From Halobacterium litoreum (GTDB taxonomy: Archaea; Halobacteriota; Halobacteria; Halobacteriales; Halobacteriaceae): a stretch of 64,000 nucleotides of DNA. The notes below the pieces were generated by a model. The model did not search any database. It saw only the letters and a program-made list of their open reading frames with translations, and was not told where the DNA came from. How positions within the stretch are numbered: position 1 is the stretch's first letter; every line of letters begins with the position of its first letter. Positions 34,353 to 43,078 of this stretch are shown here, piece by piece. The stretch spans positions 2,480,001-2,544,000 of the forward strand of contig NZ_CP089466.1 of assembly GCF_021233415.1 (NCBI RefSeq). Reading direction: 5' to 3'. A program made the position numbers and the translations under genes.

Positions 34353-36902
34353 GTGTCCGACCCACTCGTCGTCTCGCTCGCCGACCCGCGCGCCGCCGAA
34401 CCGGCGCTGACCGGCGGGAAGGCCGCGACGCTGGCGCGCCTCCGCACCGCCGACTTCCCCGTCCCCGACGGGTTCGTCGTCACCACCGCGGCGTACCGCG
34501 CGCACGCCGACGCCGCCGGCGCGAGCGACCGCCTCGCCGCCCTCGAACGCGGCGAGGAGAGAGCCGCGAGCGCGCTCCGCGACCGCCTGGCGGGGACGCC
34601 GCTCCCCGAGCGCGTGCTGGGTTCCATTCGCGACCGACTGGACGACGGCGCGTACGCCGTGCGCTCGTCGGCGACCGCCGAGGACCTCGCGGAAGCGTCG
34701 TTCGCCGGCCAGCACGACACCGAACTCGGCGTCGACGCCGCCGACGTGCCCGACGCCGTGGCGCGCTGTCTCGGGAGCCTGTTCACCGACCGCGCCGTCG
34801 CGTACCGCGAACGCAACGGCGTCCCGCACCGGGGCGTGGCGATGGCGGTCGTCGTCCAGCGCATGGTCGAACCCGACACCTCGGGCATCCTGTTCACCGC
34901 CGACCCCGTCACCGGCCGCCGGGACGTGGCGGTCGTGGACGCCGGCCCGGGCCGCGGCGAGCGACAGGTCTCCGGCCGCGAGACCGCCGACACCGCGCGA
35001 ATCGACCGCGAAACGGGCGAGGTACTCGACTACCGCGTCGGCAGCGGGCGGGCGGCCCGCGTCCTCGACGACGACACGCTCCGGACGCTCGCCGACCTCG
35101 GCGACCGCATCGAGGCCGAACTCGGCGGCCCGCAGGACGTGGAGTGGGCAATTCGGGACGGCGACGTGTCGGTGCTCCAGTCCCGGCCCGTGACGTCGCT
35201 GTTCCCCGTGCCTGACCCGCGACCCGCGGACGACGCCCTGCACGTCTACTACAGTTTCGGCCACCGGCAGGGGATGACCGCCGCGATGCCGCCGCTGTCG
35301 CTGGGGTTCTGGCGGGACCTCACGAACGAACTCGGGCGACAGTACGGGCTGCCGGGGCGCCTCGGCGCTGTCGCGGGCGGCCGCCTCTACCTCGACCTCA
35401 CGCCGTACGTCGCGCGGCCGTGGCTGGCCGACCGAATCGTCTCGAACCTCCGAATCATCGACGAGCCGACGGCGGCGGCGCTCGCCGACCTGCTCGCCGA
35501 GCGCGGCGGCGACCTCCCCGACCCCGCGACGGGGCCGCGGGCGTGGCTCCGCGCGGCCGGGTCCGCGGGCCGGTTCGCGCGGACGCTCGTTGCTTTCGTC
35601 GCGGGGTTCCCCGGCGCGCTCGCCGCCCGGAACCCCGAGGACGCGCCCGACGACCTGCTCGCGCGCTACGAGGAGGAGGTGGCCGAGAGCGTGGCGGCGG
35701 TGCGCTCTCACGACTCGGCGCGCCAGCGCGTCCGCGCCGCCCGCGACGCCGTCTTCGAGTCGGTCGATTGGCTGCTCGAACCGTTCTACGGGCGGTTCCT
35801 CGCTGGCGTCGCGGCGGGGTGGGCGCTCCGCCGCCTCGTCCCCGAGCGCGCCGACGACGTGGCCGAACTCGCGGGCGGGTTCGAGGGCGACGTGACCGCG
35901 CGGATGGGACTGGCACTCGGCGACGTGGCGGACGCGGCGCGCGACCACCCGGCGGTCGCGGACGCGCTCCGAGACGGCGCGACCCTCGACGACCTCTCGG
36001 GCGTGCCGGGCGGCGACGCGTTCCGCGCGGCGTTCGCGGACTTCCTCGACGAGTACGGCTTCCGCGGCCCCGGCGAAATCGACCCGAGTCGCCCCCGGTA
36101 CCGGGACGACCCGAGTCTCCTGCTCGGCGTCGTCGCGGCGCGCCTCGACGCCGGCGAGCGCGGCGCGCACCGCGACCGGTTCGCCGCCCGGCAGGCGGAC
36201 GCGGCGGCCGCCCGTGACCGCCTCGAAGCCGCCGCCCACCCCCTGCTTCGGCCGGTCGTCCGGCGGCTCTGCCGGCTGTACCGCCACTACGTCGGCCTGC
36301 GCGAACACCCGAAGTTCGCGCTCTCGAAACTGCTCGCGGAGTTCCGGACGCAGGTGCTCGCGGCGGGCGACGAACTCGTCTCCCGTGGCGTGCTGGCGGA
36401 CCGCGAGGACGCGTGGCTGTTGACGCTCTCGGAACTCGACGCGGCGCTCGCGGACGGCGCGACGCCCGGCGACCTGCCGGCGCGCCGCCGCGACCACGAG
36501 CGGTTCGCCGCGACCGACGCGCCCCGCGTCGTGACGAGCGACGGCGAGGTGCCGACGGCGCGGGTGGAACCGACCGAGGACGCGAGCGACCTGACGGGGA
36601 CGGGTGTGTCCCCGGGCGTCGTCGAGGGGGTCGTGCGCGTCGTGACGGACCCCCGGAACGCCGACCTGCGGCCGGGCGAGGTGTTGGTCGCGCCCTACAC
36701 CGACCCCGGGTGGACGCCGCTGTTCCTGAACGCCGGCGCGCTCGTGACGGAAGTCGGCGGCCGGCTCACGCACGGGTCGCTGGTCGCCCGCGAGTACGGC
36801 ATTCCCGCGGTCGTCGCCGTGGACGGCGCGACCCGCCGCCTGCGGACGGGCGACCGGGTGCGCGTGGACGGCGCGAACGGCGTCGTGGAGCGCATCGAGT
36901 AG
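34353..36902 (+). CDS. PEP-synthase/rifampicin-phosphotransferase-like dikinase
   Basis: 849 aa. Residues about 1-300 are the PEP/pyruvate-binding ATP-grasp domain (LTGGKAATLARL, AYAVRSSATAEDLAEASFAGQ, DPVTGRRDVAVVDAG, PQDVEWA). The last 85 residues are the swivelling phospho-His domain (TGVSPGVVEG, then GGRLTHGSLVAREYGIPAVV with the catalytic His). The middle 450 residues are not the PEP-synthase TIM barrel but a helical region, as in rifampicin phosphotransferase. So it probably phosphorylates another substrate with ATP. GTG start at 34353. Confidence 0.85.
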   Translation: MSDPLVVSLADPRAAEPALTGGKAATLARLRTADFPVPDGFVVTTAAYRAHADAAGASDRLAALERGEERAASALRDRLAGTPLPERVLGSIRDRLDDGAYAVRSSATAEDLAEASFAGQHDTELGVDAADVPDAVARCLGSLFTDRAVAYRERNGVPHRGVAMAVVVQRMVEPDTSGILFTADPVTGRRDVAVVDAGPGRGERQVSGRETADTARIDRETGEVLDYRVGSGRAARVLDDDTLRTLADLGDRIEAELGGPQDVEWAIRDGDVSVLQSRPVTSLFPVPDPRPADDALHVYYSFGHRQGMTAAMPPLSLGFWRDLTNELGRQYGLPGRLGAVAGGRLYLDLTPYVARPWLADRIVSNLRIIDEPTAAALADLLAERGGDLPDPATGPRAWLRAAGSAGRFARTLVAFVAGFPGALAARNPEDAPDDLLARYEEEVAESVAAVRSHDSARQRVRAARDAVFESVDWLLEPFYGRFLAGVAAGWALRRLVPERADDVAELAGGFEGDVTARMGLALGDVADAARDHPAVADALRDGATLDDLSGVPGGDAFRAAFADFLDEYGFRGPGEIDPSRPRYRDDPSLLLGVVAARLDAGERGAHRDRFAARQADAAAARDRLEAAAHPLLRPVVRRLCRLYRHYVGLREHPKFALSKLLAEFRTQVLAAGDELVSRGVLADREDAWLLTLSELDAALADGATPGDLPARRRDHERFAATDAPRVVTSDGEVPTARVEPTEDASDLTGTGVSPGVVEGVVRVVTDPRNADLRPGEVLVAPYTDPGWTPLFLNAGALVTEVGGRLTHGSLVAREYGIPAVVAVDGATRRLRTGDRVRVDGANGVVERIE

Positions 36903-37733
36903 TCAGCGGTCGGCGGGAACGACGAGCACGGGCGCGTCCGCCCGCCGGAGCACGCGGTCGGTGACGCTCCCGAGATACCGGGCCGCGAGACTCCGCGAGC
37001 CGGCGGACCCCATCGCCACGAGGTCGACGCCCTCGTCGGCGGCGTACTCGCAGAGCGCCTCCGACGGGTGGCCGCGACGAACGGCGCGTCGGACGCGCAC
37101 GTCCTCGCGGTCGGTGACGCGCTCGCTGGCTGCGTCCACGCGTTCCGCGGCCCGCGATTCGAGGCGTTCGACGAACGAGCGGTCGACGCCGCCGGCGCCG
37201 AACACGCCACCCTCGCGTTGCACGTCCACGACGGCGACGACGTGGACGGTGGCGTCGAAGCGCGCGGCGACGGCCGCGGCGTGAGACGCGGCGGCGAGGG
37301 CGTTCTCGCTCCCGTCGGTCGGCAAGAGCACGTCGTCGTAGGTCGTCCCGAGGTCGTCGGTGACGCCCTCGCCCGCGACGGTGAACACGGGCGCGGGCGC
37401 ACTGCGGAGCACGCGCTCGGTGGTGCTACCGAGCACGCGCTCGCCGACGCCCCGGCGGCCGTGACGCCCCATCACCACGAGGTCGGCGTCGCGCTCGCGG
37501 GCGAACGCGACGATTCGCTTCCGGGGGTTCCCGGTCGCGGTGTGCGTCGCGACGGCGCGGTCGGCGGCGAGGCCTTCGACGGCCGCGAGCACGTCCGCCG
37601 GAGCGACGTCACCGGTGTCCACGTGGAGGACGTCCACAGCCGCGTCGAACGCCGCGGCGAGTTCGACGCCGTACTTCGCGGCGCGGAGCGCGCACGCGCT
37701 GCCGTCGACGGGGACGAGGATGCGGTCGAACAT
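36903..37733 (-). CDS. Universal stress protein, two UspA domains
   Basis: 276 aa. Two tandem Usp folds: MFDRILVPVDGSACALRA to about residue 135 and YDDVLLPTDGSENALAAA to the end. Each has a GxxGxxxxxGS nucleotide-binding motif (GRHGRRGVGERVLGSTTERV and GSAGSRSLAARYLGSVTDRV). ATP/AMP-binding stress proteins of unclear target. Its stop abuts the dikinase stop (convergent). Confidence 0.93.
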   Translation of the reverse strand: MFDRILVPVDGSACALRAAKYGVELAAAFDAAVDVLHVDTGDVAPADVLAAVEGLAADRAVATHTATGNPRKRIVAFARERDADLVVMGRHGRRGVGERVLGSTTERVLRSAPAPVFTVAGEGVTDDLGTTYDDVLLPTDGSENALAAASHAAAVAARFDATVHVVAVVDVQREGGVFGAGGVDRSFVERLESRAAERVDAASERVTDREDVRVRRAVRRGHPSEALCEYAADEGVDLVAMGSAGSRSLAARYLGSVTDRVLRRADAPVLVVPADR

Positions 37734-37774
37734 CGCGTTCGAGCGTACGCGAGACCGCTCAATAAGGGTGTGCG

Positions 37775-38548
37775 TCAGCGCCGCTTGCGGAGGTCTTCGC
37801 TCCGGAGTTCGCCGCGCGCGTGCCACGTCCGCGGCCGGCACGCGACGGCGACGGCAGCGAGGTACGCGACGGCGACGGCGGCCGTCACCGCGACGCCCGG
37901 GAGGGCACCGACCGCCGCGCTCGTCGGCCACGCGCCGGTCCCGAACGCGGTGACGCGGACCACCCACGCCGCGAGCAGCACCGAAAGCAGCGGGAGGTAG
38001 ATGCGACGCAGGCGGTGTGCGAGCGCCTCCTCCGCGGTAATCTTCATCGTCGGCGTGCGGTAGTCGTCGGCGAGGTCTTCCCGCCAGTCGTCGTCCGTCG
38101 GACTGCGACCGGGGTCGAGACCGACCGCGAACACGTTCCGCTGGAGGGAGCGCACGCGACTCCGCCAGATGTCGTAGCCGCGGTAGCGCCGCGCCTCCAC
38201 GACGAGGAACAGCGCGAGGACGGCGCCACCGCCGAGCAACACGTAGTGGGGGTGGCTGGCGTCCGAGAACGACCACGTGAGGACGCCCGCGAGCACGATG
38301 ACCGCCCAGTTCGTGGTGCGGTCTAAGCGCTCGCGCCAGAGTTTCATGCGGTGTATCTCGCCGCGGTAGAGGTGCGCGAGCGACGAACTCGGCCCCATGT
38401 CGGTTTCGAGGAGGCCGGCGCCCACGTCCGCCGGTGCGTCGAGTGCGTCGGCGCCGTGGTCCGCGTCGTCGGCGTGGTCGGCGTCGACGCCGTCGCTGTC
38501 GCGGTCCGCGTCAGCTTCGGCGTCGTGGTCGGGTGTCTGGTCGGTCAT
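37775..38548 (-). CDS. DUF2270 membrane protein
   Basis: 257 aa. Acidic N-terminal 45 residues (Asp/Ala/His-rich), then SSSLAHLYRGEIHRMKLWRERLDRTTNWAV, the DUF2270 signature, and about four membrane helices. Function unknown. It ends 41 bp before the usp gene on the same strand and begins 13 bp after the DsrE gene's stop, so these four leftward genes may form one transcript. Confidence 0.85.
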   Translation of the reverse strand: MTDQTPDHDAEADADRDSDGVDADHADDADHGADALDAPADVGAGLLETDMGPSSSLAHLYRGEIHRMKLWRERLDRTTNWAVIVLAGVLTWSFSDASHPHYVLLGGGAVLALFLVVEARRYRGYDIWRSRVRSLQRNVFAVGLDPGRSPTDDDWREDLADDYRTPTMKITAEEALAHRLRRIYLPLLSVLLAAWVVRVTAFGTGAWPTSAAVGALPGVAVTAAVAVAYLAAVAVACRPRTWHARGELRSEDLRKRR

Positions 38549-38561
38549 CAGGTGTGTCGGG

Positions 38562-39119
38562 TCAGACGAGGAGTTGGATGTCGGCTTCGGCCATGTCCTG
38601 GATGGCCGTCGCGGCGCCGACGCCGGTGGTGACGCCGTCGAAGAAGTCGTCCTCGTCGTACCCCATGAGGTCGATGGTCATCTGACACGCCTGGAACTCG
38701 ACGCCCATGTCGAGGCTGGTCTGGAGGAGTTCCTCGATGGTGGCGGTGTCGTTGTCGTCGATCTTCTTCTCCATCATCTTCGTCGTCACGCGGTCCATGC
38801 CGGGGAGCGCCGCGACGGCGTTCGGCACGGGCATGTTGGGGTTGCCGACGGAACTGAGTTTGAGGTCGTCTGCCTTGTCCTGGTGGAGGATGTCGAGCCC
38901 CCAGAACGTGTGGAAGACGGTCACCTCGTAGCCGAACGCGGCCGCCGTGCTCGCGAGGATGAGCGGCGGGTACGCCATGTCGAGCGTGCCCTTCGTGGCG
39001 ATGATGCTCATCTTCTGCTGCCCGTCGTCCTCGACGTCGTCGAGGCGGGCTTCGAGGTCGGCGACGCGCTCGGCGAGTTCCTCGCGCGTGAGTTCGGTGG
39101 TGTCGGCGTCGTCGCTCAT
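38562..39119 (-). CDS. DsrE/DsrF/DrsH-like sulfur-relay protein
   Basis: 185 aa. An N-terminal coiled helix (ELTREELAERVADLEARLDDVE) precedes a DsrE-like fold: MSIIATKGTLDMAYPPLILASTAAAFGYEVTVFHTF in two blocks, and a likely sulfur-carrying Cys in VEFQACQMTIDLMGY. Works with TusA in passing persulfide sulfur. Its ATG overlaps the tusA stop (ATGA), and the opposite operon also handles sulfur. Confidence 0.9.
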   Translation of the reverse strand: MSDDADTTELTREELAERVADLEARLDDVEDDGQQKMSIIATKGTLDMAYPPLILASTAAAFGYEVTVFHTFWGLDILHQDKADDLKLSSVGNPNMPVPNAVAALPGMDRVTTKMMEKKIDDNDTATIEELLQTSLDMGVEFQACQMTIDLMGYDEDDFFDGVTTGVGAATAIQDMAEADIQLLV

Positions 39120-39361
39120 CACTCTGTCTTGCGGACGTAGTGTTTGTACACGTCGTCGCCTTCCTGTTGGTCGAGGAGTTCGACGCCGTCGGTGGAGTCG
39201 GCCCAGCCGCCGAGGTCGCTCATGCTGCCGGGGTCGGTCGCGACGACTTCCAGCACGTCGCCGGAACCGAGGCCGTCGGCGGCCTGCTTGGTCTTCACGA
39301 CCGGCATCGGGCAGTTGAGTCCCTTCACGTCGAGCGTCTCGGTGATTTCGTAGTCTGACAT
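39119..39361 (-). CDS. tusA: TusA-family sulfur carrier
   Basis: 80 aa. Core LDVKGLNCPMPVVKTKQA holds the CPxP motif whose Cys carries persulfide; VVATDPGSMSDLGGWA is the second family block. Passes sulfur to DsrE-type partners, for thio-modification or cofactor routes. Overlaps the DsrE gene by ATGA; divergent from the rhodanese-MBL operon. Confidence 0.95.
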   Translation of the reverse strand: MSDYEITETLDVKGLNCPMPVVKTKQAADGLGSGDVLEVVATDPGSMSDLGGWADSTDGVELLDQQEGDDVYKHYVRKTE

Positions 39362-39582
39362 GGTGTCGTATTGCCTTCGACGCACAATACCGCACGCTAG
39401 TTGAAAAACCCGTCGATGGTCGTGCAGTAGTTTTGCACGAGAACAAAACAGCGCCACCCCATACACGCCCGCGAAAAGTAATTTTGAGTTTTCTCGGCGC
39501 GAGCCGCCGCCAACAGTATTGCGGTACTTCTGAACTTCCATGGGAAGCCTTATCTGCGAGCGTCCGGTACGAACAGGCGAGC
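39362..39582. promoter_or_regulatory. Divergent sulfur-operon control region with operator-like palindromes
   Basis: 221 bp. TCGTGCA (39420-39426) and TGCACGA (39434-39440) form a perfect 7-bp inverted repeat with a 7-bp spacer. GTATTG/CAATAC (39368-39373 with 39385-39390) is a second, near the tusA start. A CTTATCTG box about 30 bp before ATG 39583 is the likely rightward TATA. Confidence 0.5.
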
Positions 39583-40755
39583 ATGAATCCAGACGACTTC
39601 CCGTCCGTCGACGCGGACGTCGAGACTGTCACCCCAGAGACGGTCAAATCCCGCATCGACGCGAACGAAGACGTGTTCCTCCTCGACGCGCGCGCACCCG
39701 GCGACTACGAGGAGTGGCGCATCGACGGCGAGACGGTGACCTCGGTCAACGTCCCGTACTTCGAGTTCCTCGAAGACACGCCCGACCTCGGCGACGTCCC
39801 CGAGGACGAGACCGTGACCGTCGTCTGCGCGAAGGGCGGCGCCAGCGAGTTCGTCGCGGGCAAACTGAAGAACGCCGGCTACGACGTCGAACACGTCGAG
39901 CGCGGCATGCAGGGCTGGGCGGGCGTCTACGAGTACGAAGAACTCGACGTGGACGCCGACGCCACCGTCGCGCAGTACCGCCGTCCGTCGAGTGGCTGTC
40001 TCGCGTACCTCGTCGTCTCCGACGGCGAAGCAGCGGTCGTCGACCCGCTGCGCGCGTTCGCCGACGAGTACGAACAGGACGCGCGGATGCTCGGCGCCGA
40101 ACTGACGTACGCGCTCGACACCCACATCCACGCCGACCACGTCTCCGGCGTCCGCGACGTCGCCGACGCCACCGACGCCACCGCCGTCCTCCCCGAAGCC
40201 GCGGACGCGCGCGGCGTCGACTACGACACGCCCTACGAGACAGTCGAGCACGGCGACGAAATCACGGTCGGTGACGCAACCATCGACGTGATTCACACGC
40301 CCGGCCACACGACCGGGATGACGACCTACCGCGTCGGCGACGTGCTGTTCACGGGCGACGGCCTGTTCACGGAGAGCGTCGCGCGCCCCGACCTCGAAGA
40401 CCCCGAAGCCGCGAAGGACGCCGCGCGCACGCTGTACGACAGCCTCCACGAGCGCGTCCTCACTCACGACGACGCGGTCGTCGCGCCCGCGCACTTCGGC
40501 GACGGCGCGACTACCGCCGACGACGGCACGTACACCGCCGAACTCGGTGACGTCGTCGACTCGATGGACGCGCTCTCGATGGAGCGCGAGTCGTTCGTGG
40601 AGTTCATCGTCTCCGACATGCCGCCCCAGCCGGCCAACCACGAGGAGATCATCGCCACGAACCTCGGGCACGAGGCGCCGAGTGACGACGAGGCGTTCGA
40701 ACTCGAACTCGGCCCGAACAACTGCGCCGCGAGCCAGGAGGCGCTGACCGAGTAG
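39583..40755 (+). CDS. Rhodanese-metallo-beta-lactamase fusion (persulfide-dioxygenase-like)
   Basis: 390 aa. Residues about 15-120 are a rhodanese domain with the catalytic Cys in VVCAKGGAS and the end RGMQGWAGVYE. Residues about 130-345 are an ETHE1-like MBL hydrolase: THIHADHVSG (metal His/Asp), TPGHTTGMT, FTGDGLF, and a later PAHFGDG. Domain order is rhodanese first, the reverse of common PDO-rhodanese fusions. Likely oxidises or moves glutathione-like persulfides, though haloarchaea use gamma-Glu-Cys instead. First gene of a three-gene operon with the YeeE pair. Confidence 0.9.
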   Translation: MNPDDFPSVDADVETVTPETVKSRIDANEDVFLLDARAPGDYEEWRIDGETVTSVNVPYFEFLEDTPDLGDVPEDETVTVVCAKGGASEFVAGKLKNAGYDVEHVERGMQGWAGVYEYEELDVDADATVAQYRRPSSGCLAYLVVSDGEAAVVDPLRAFADEYEQDARMLGAELTYALDTHIHADHVSGVRDVADATDATAVLPEAADARGVDYDTPYETVEHGDEITVGDATIDVIHTPGHTTGMTTYRVGDVLFTGDGLFTESVARPDLEDPEAAKDAARTLYDSLHERVLTHDDAVVAPAHFGDGATTADDGTYTAELGDVVDSMDALSMERESFVEFIVSDMPPQPANHEEIIATNLGHEAPSDDEAFELELGPNNCAASQEALTE

Positions 40756-41250
40756 ATGAGCGCACTCGTACCGCTGGCCGCCGTCGGCGACCTGTTCCCG
40801 CGGGGCATCGCGCAGTACGCCCTCGGGGGCCTGTTCGTCGGTCTCGGCGCGTCCATCATCTACTTCGGCACGGGCATCATCGCGGGCGCGAGCACGTTCC
40901 TCGAGTCCACGCTGTCGTACGTCTCCGACGCCGACCGGTTCAACCGCCGGAAGTATCTCGCGTCCCGCGACTGGCGGGTCGTGTTCACCGTCGGCATCGT
41001 CGCCGGCGCGGCGGTGTACGCCGTCGCCTTCGCTGGCGGCGCGTGGACGACCGACGTGCAGTGGTGGCGGCTGCTCGGCGGCGGCTTCCTCGTCGGCGTC
41101 GGCACCCGCCTCGGCAAAGGGTGTACGTCCGGCCACGGCGTCTGTGGCATCGGCTCGGCGTCGCCGACGTCCATCACGAACGTCGCGACGTTCATGGCCG
41201 TCGCCATCGGGACGGCCCAACTCGTGAGCGCACTGGGGGTGAACCCGTGA
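40756..41250 (+). CDS. YeeE/YedE sulfur transporter, first half
   Basis: 164 aa, four helices. YeeE/YedE (DUF395) proteins import thiosulfate or related sulfur. Key motif GKGCTSGHGVCGIG (near residue 120) with the conserved Cys residues. It starts directly after the stop of the rhodanese-MBL gene, and its TGA overlaps the ATG of the second half. Acts with that second half as a split transporter. Confidence 0.9.
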   Translation: MSALVPLAAVGDLFPRGIAQYALGGLFVGLGASIIYFGTGIIAGASTFLESTLSYVSDADRFNRRKYLASRDWRVVFTVGIVAGAAVYAVAFAGGAWTTDVQWWRLLGGGFLVGVGTRLGKGCTSGHGVCGIGSASPTSITNVATFMAVAIGTAQLVSALGVNP

Positions 41251-41684
41251 TGAGCGGGAACACCGAGGAACACGGCCCGCTGTTCATGGCCGTGATACTC
41301 GCCGGTGGGCTCGTGTTCGGGTTCGGCCTCGCGCTCTCCGGCATGGCGAAACCCGAAATCGTCCTGGACTTCCTCCAGTTCGACGACCTCGGACTGGTGT
41401 TCGTGATGGGCGGCGCGGCCGTCGTCTCCGGCGTGACGTTCTTCGTCGGGACGACGTTCCTCGGCGACGCGCCGGTCACCGGCCGGCAGTACACGCGCCG
41501 CGTGAAGGAGTTCGACCGGAACGTCCTCCTCGGCGGCGCCGTGTTCGGCGTCGGCTGGGGTATCTCGGGCATCTGTCCGGGCGCGGCGTACGCGAGCGTC
41601 GGCATCGGGAACTTCCCCATCCTCTGGGCGATTGCCGGGATGTTCCTCGGCGCGTACGCACAGGGGTACTGGCGGTCGCGCTGA
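41250..41684 (+). CDS. YeeE/YedE sulfur transporter, second half
   Basis: 144 aa, four helices. GFGLALSGMAKPE near residue 27 and GWGISGICPGAAYASVGIGN near residue 105; the Cys in SGICPG matches the second-half motif of YeeE. One-base overlap with the first half shows coupled translation. Split YeeE pairs of this kind with an MBL-rhodanese gene are typical of haloarchaea. Confidence 0.9.
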   Translation: MSGNTEEHGPLFMAVILAGGLVFGFGLALSGMAKPEIVLDFLQFDDLGLVFVMGGAAVVSGVTFFVGTTFLGDAPVTGRQYTRRVKEFDRNVLLGGAVFGVGWGISGICPGAAYASVGIGNFPILWAIAGMFLGAYAQGYWRSR

Positions 41685-41894
41685 CCGGCGGTCAGACGAC
41701 TGTCGGTCCGGCGGCGGGGGACGCGTTCGTCCGCCGCCGATTAGCACTGCCGTAATCGGTTACGCGAGAACCGTATTCTAGCCGCTTCTATTCACTTTTT
41801 CCGCGCCTTTCTTGTTCCACACGAACACTTTTGAGGTAATAGACAGACGTTACCACGAGGGTTGTTCACACCCGACAACAGGTGACTGGGACAG
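41685..41894. other. cox cluster upstream region
   Basis: 210 bp. Two short inverted repeats lie before coxG: GGTAA/TTACC (about 41837-41856) and GTTGT/ACAAC (about 41863-41881). They may be regulator sites; no clear TATA box is seen and the rest is unassigned. Confidence 0.35.
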
Positions 41895-42524
41895 ATGGAA
41901 TTCAACGGCACGTTCGAGTTAGAGGACACGACCGCGGAGGAGGTGTGGCTCGCCCTCTCGGACCCGGCGCTCGTCGCGGAAGCGCTCCCGGGCTGCGAGT
42001 TCCTCGTCCGCGTGGACGACGGCGACGTCGACTTCGACGCGCTCCGCGAGGAGTACGCGGACCGCGAGCGCGAACTGACGGCGGACGCCGACGTCATCGA
42101 GGAGCGCGCCTTCGAGGAAGGCGCCACGTACGCCGCGCTCGTCCAGATTAGCGTCGGCCCCGTGAATCCGACGTTCGAGACGGTGGTGACCATCGACGAG
42201 CGCGAGTTCCCCGAGATGTCGGCGTCCGGCGAGGGCTCCTCGGGCGACAGTTCCTTCGAGATGTCGTCGTCGATGGCGCTCTCGGAGACCGACGACGGCG
42301 TCGCCGTCGACTGGAACACCGAAGCCGACGTGTTCGGGCGCGTCGCCCAGATGGGCCAACGCGTCGTGAACCCGGTCGCGAATCGGGTGGTGAAGCGATT
42401 CTTCTCGTCGGTCCAACAGCAGCTACGCGACCTCGAGATGGCCGGCGAGGGCGACGGAGAGGAGGAGTCCGGCAAACGAAGCCTCACGGACCGACTGCTC
42501 GGTCGGTCGAAGGGAGACAAGTAA
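41895..42524 (+). CDS. coxG: CoxG-type SRPBCC protein
   Basis: 209 aa. [24 protein letters not shown] and [10 protein letters not shown] are the CoxG start; the SRPBCC fold runs to about residue 170 and a basic/charged C-terminal tail follows. CoxG helps recruit or mature molybdenum hydroxylases at the membrane. An insert of acidic residues around 45-70 is present. Its TAA overlaps the ATG of the 2Fe-2S gene by one base. Confidence 0.9.
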   Translation: MEFNGTFELEDTTAEEVWLALSDPALVAEALPGCEFLVRVDDGDVDFDALREEYADRERELTADADVIEERAFEEGATYAALVQISVGPVNPTFETVVTIDEREFPEMSASGEGSSGDSSFEMSSSMALSETDDGVAVDWNTEADVFGRVAQMGQRVVNPVANRVVKRFFSSVQQQLRDLEMAGEGDGEEESGKRSLTDRLLGRSKGDK

Positions 42525-43078
42525 TGACGACACACGACATCACGCTGACGGTGAACGGCACGGACCACGACCTCGCGGTCGAGTCCCGAACACTACTCGT
42601 ACACGCGCTCCGGGACGAACTCGGCTACACGGGCACGAACGTCGGCTGCGAGAGCAGTCTCTGTGGCGCCTGCACCGTACTGGTGGACGGCGACGCGGTG
42701 AAGTCCTGCACCGAACTCGCGGTGCGGGCCGACGGCGCCGAGGTAGAGACCGTCGAGGGACTCGCCGACGGCGGCGACTTCCACCCGATACAGGAGGGGT
42801 TCCAGGAGGAACACGGCCTGCAGTGCGGTTACTGCACGCCCGGCATGATGCTGTCCGCGGTGGACCTCCTGGACGAGAACCCCGACCCGGACGACGAGGA
42901 AATCCGGGAGGCACTGGAGGGGAATCTCTGTCGCTGCACGGGCTACCAGAACATCGTGAACGCGGTGCAGAACGCCGCCGGCCAGATGAGCGGGGCGGTC
43001 GCGGACGGCGGGAAGGAGATGGACCTGACGCGGGAGTATCCGACCGGCGACGACGCCTCGGGGGGTGATTCGGCGTGA
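42524..43078 (+). CDS. coxS: 2Fe-2S subunit of molybdenum hydroxylase (CoxS)
   Basis: 184 aa. N-terminal plant-type ferredoxin ligands in [12 protein letters not shown] and a later Cys (VKSC), C-terminal 2Fe-2S domain with CGYCTPGMM and CRCTGYQN. Electron path from the molybdenum site to FAD. A 25-residue tail beyond the family core. Overlaps coxL by 4 bp. Confidence 0.95.
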   Translation: MTTHDITLTVNGTDHDLAVESRTLLVHALRDELGYTGTNVGCESSLCGACTVLVDGDAVKSCTELAVRADGAEVETVEGLADGGDFHPIQEGFQEEHGLQCGYCTPGMMLSAVDLLDENPDPDDEEIREALEGNLCRCTGYQNIVNAVQNAAGQMSGAVADGGKEMDLTREYPTGDDASGGDSA

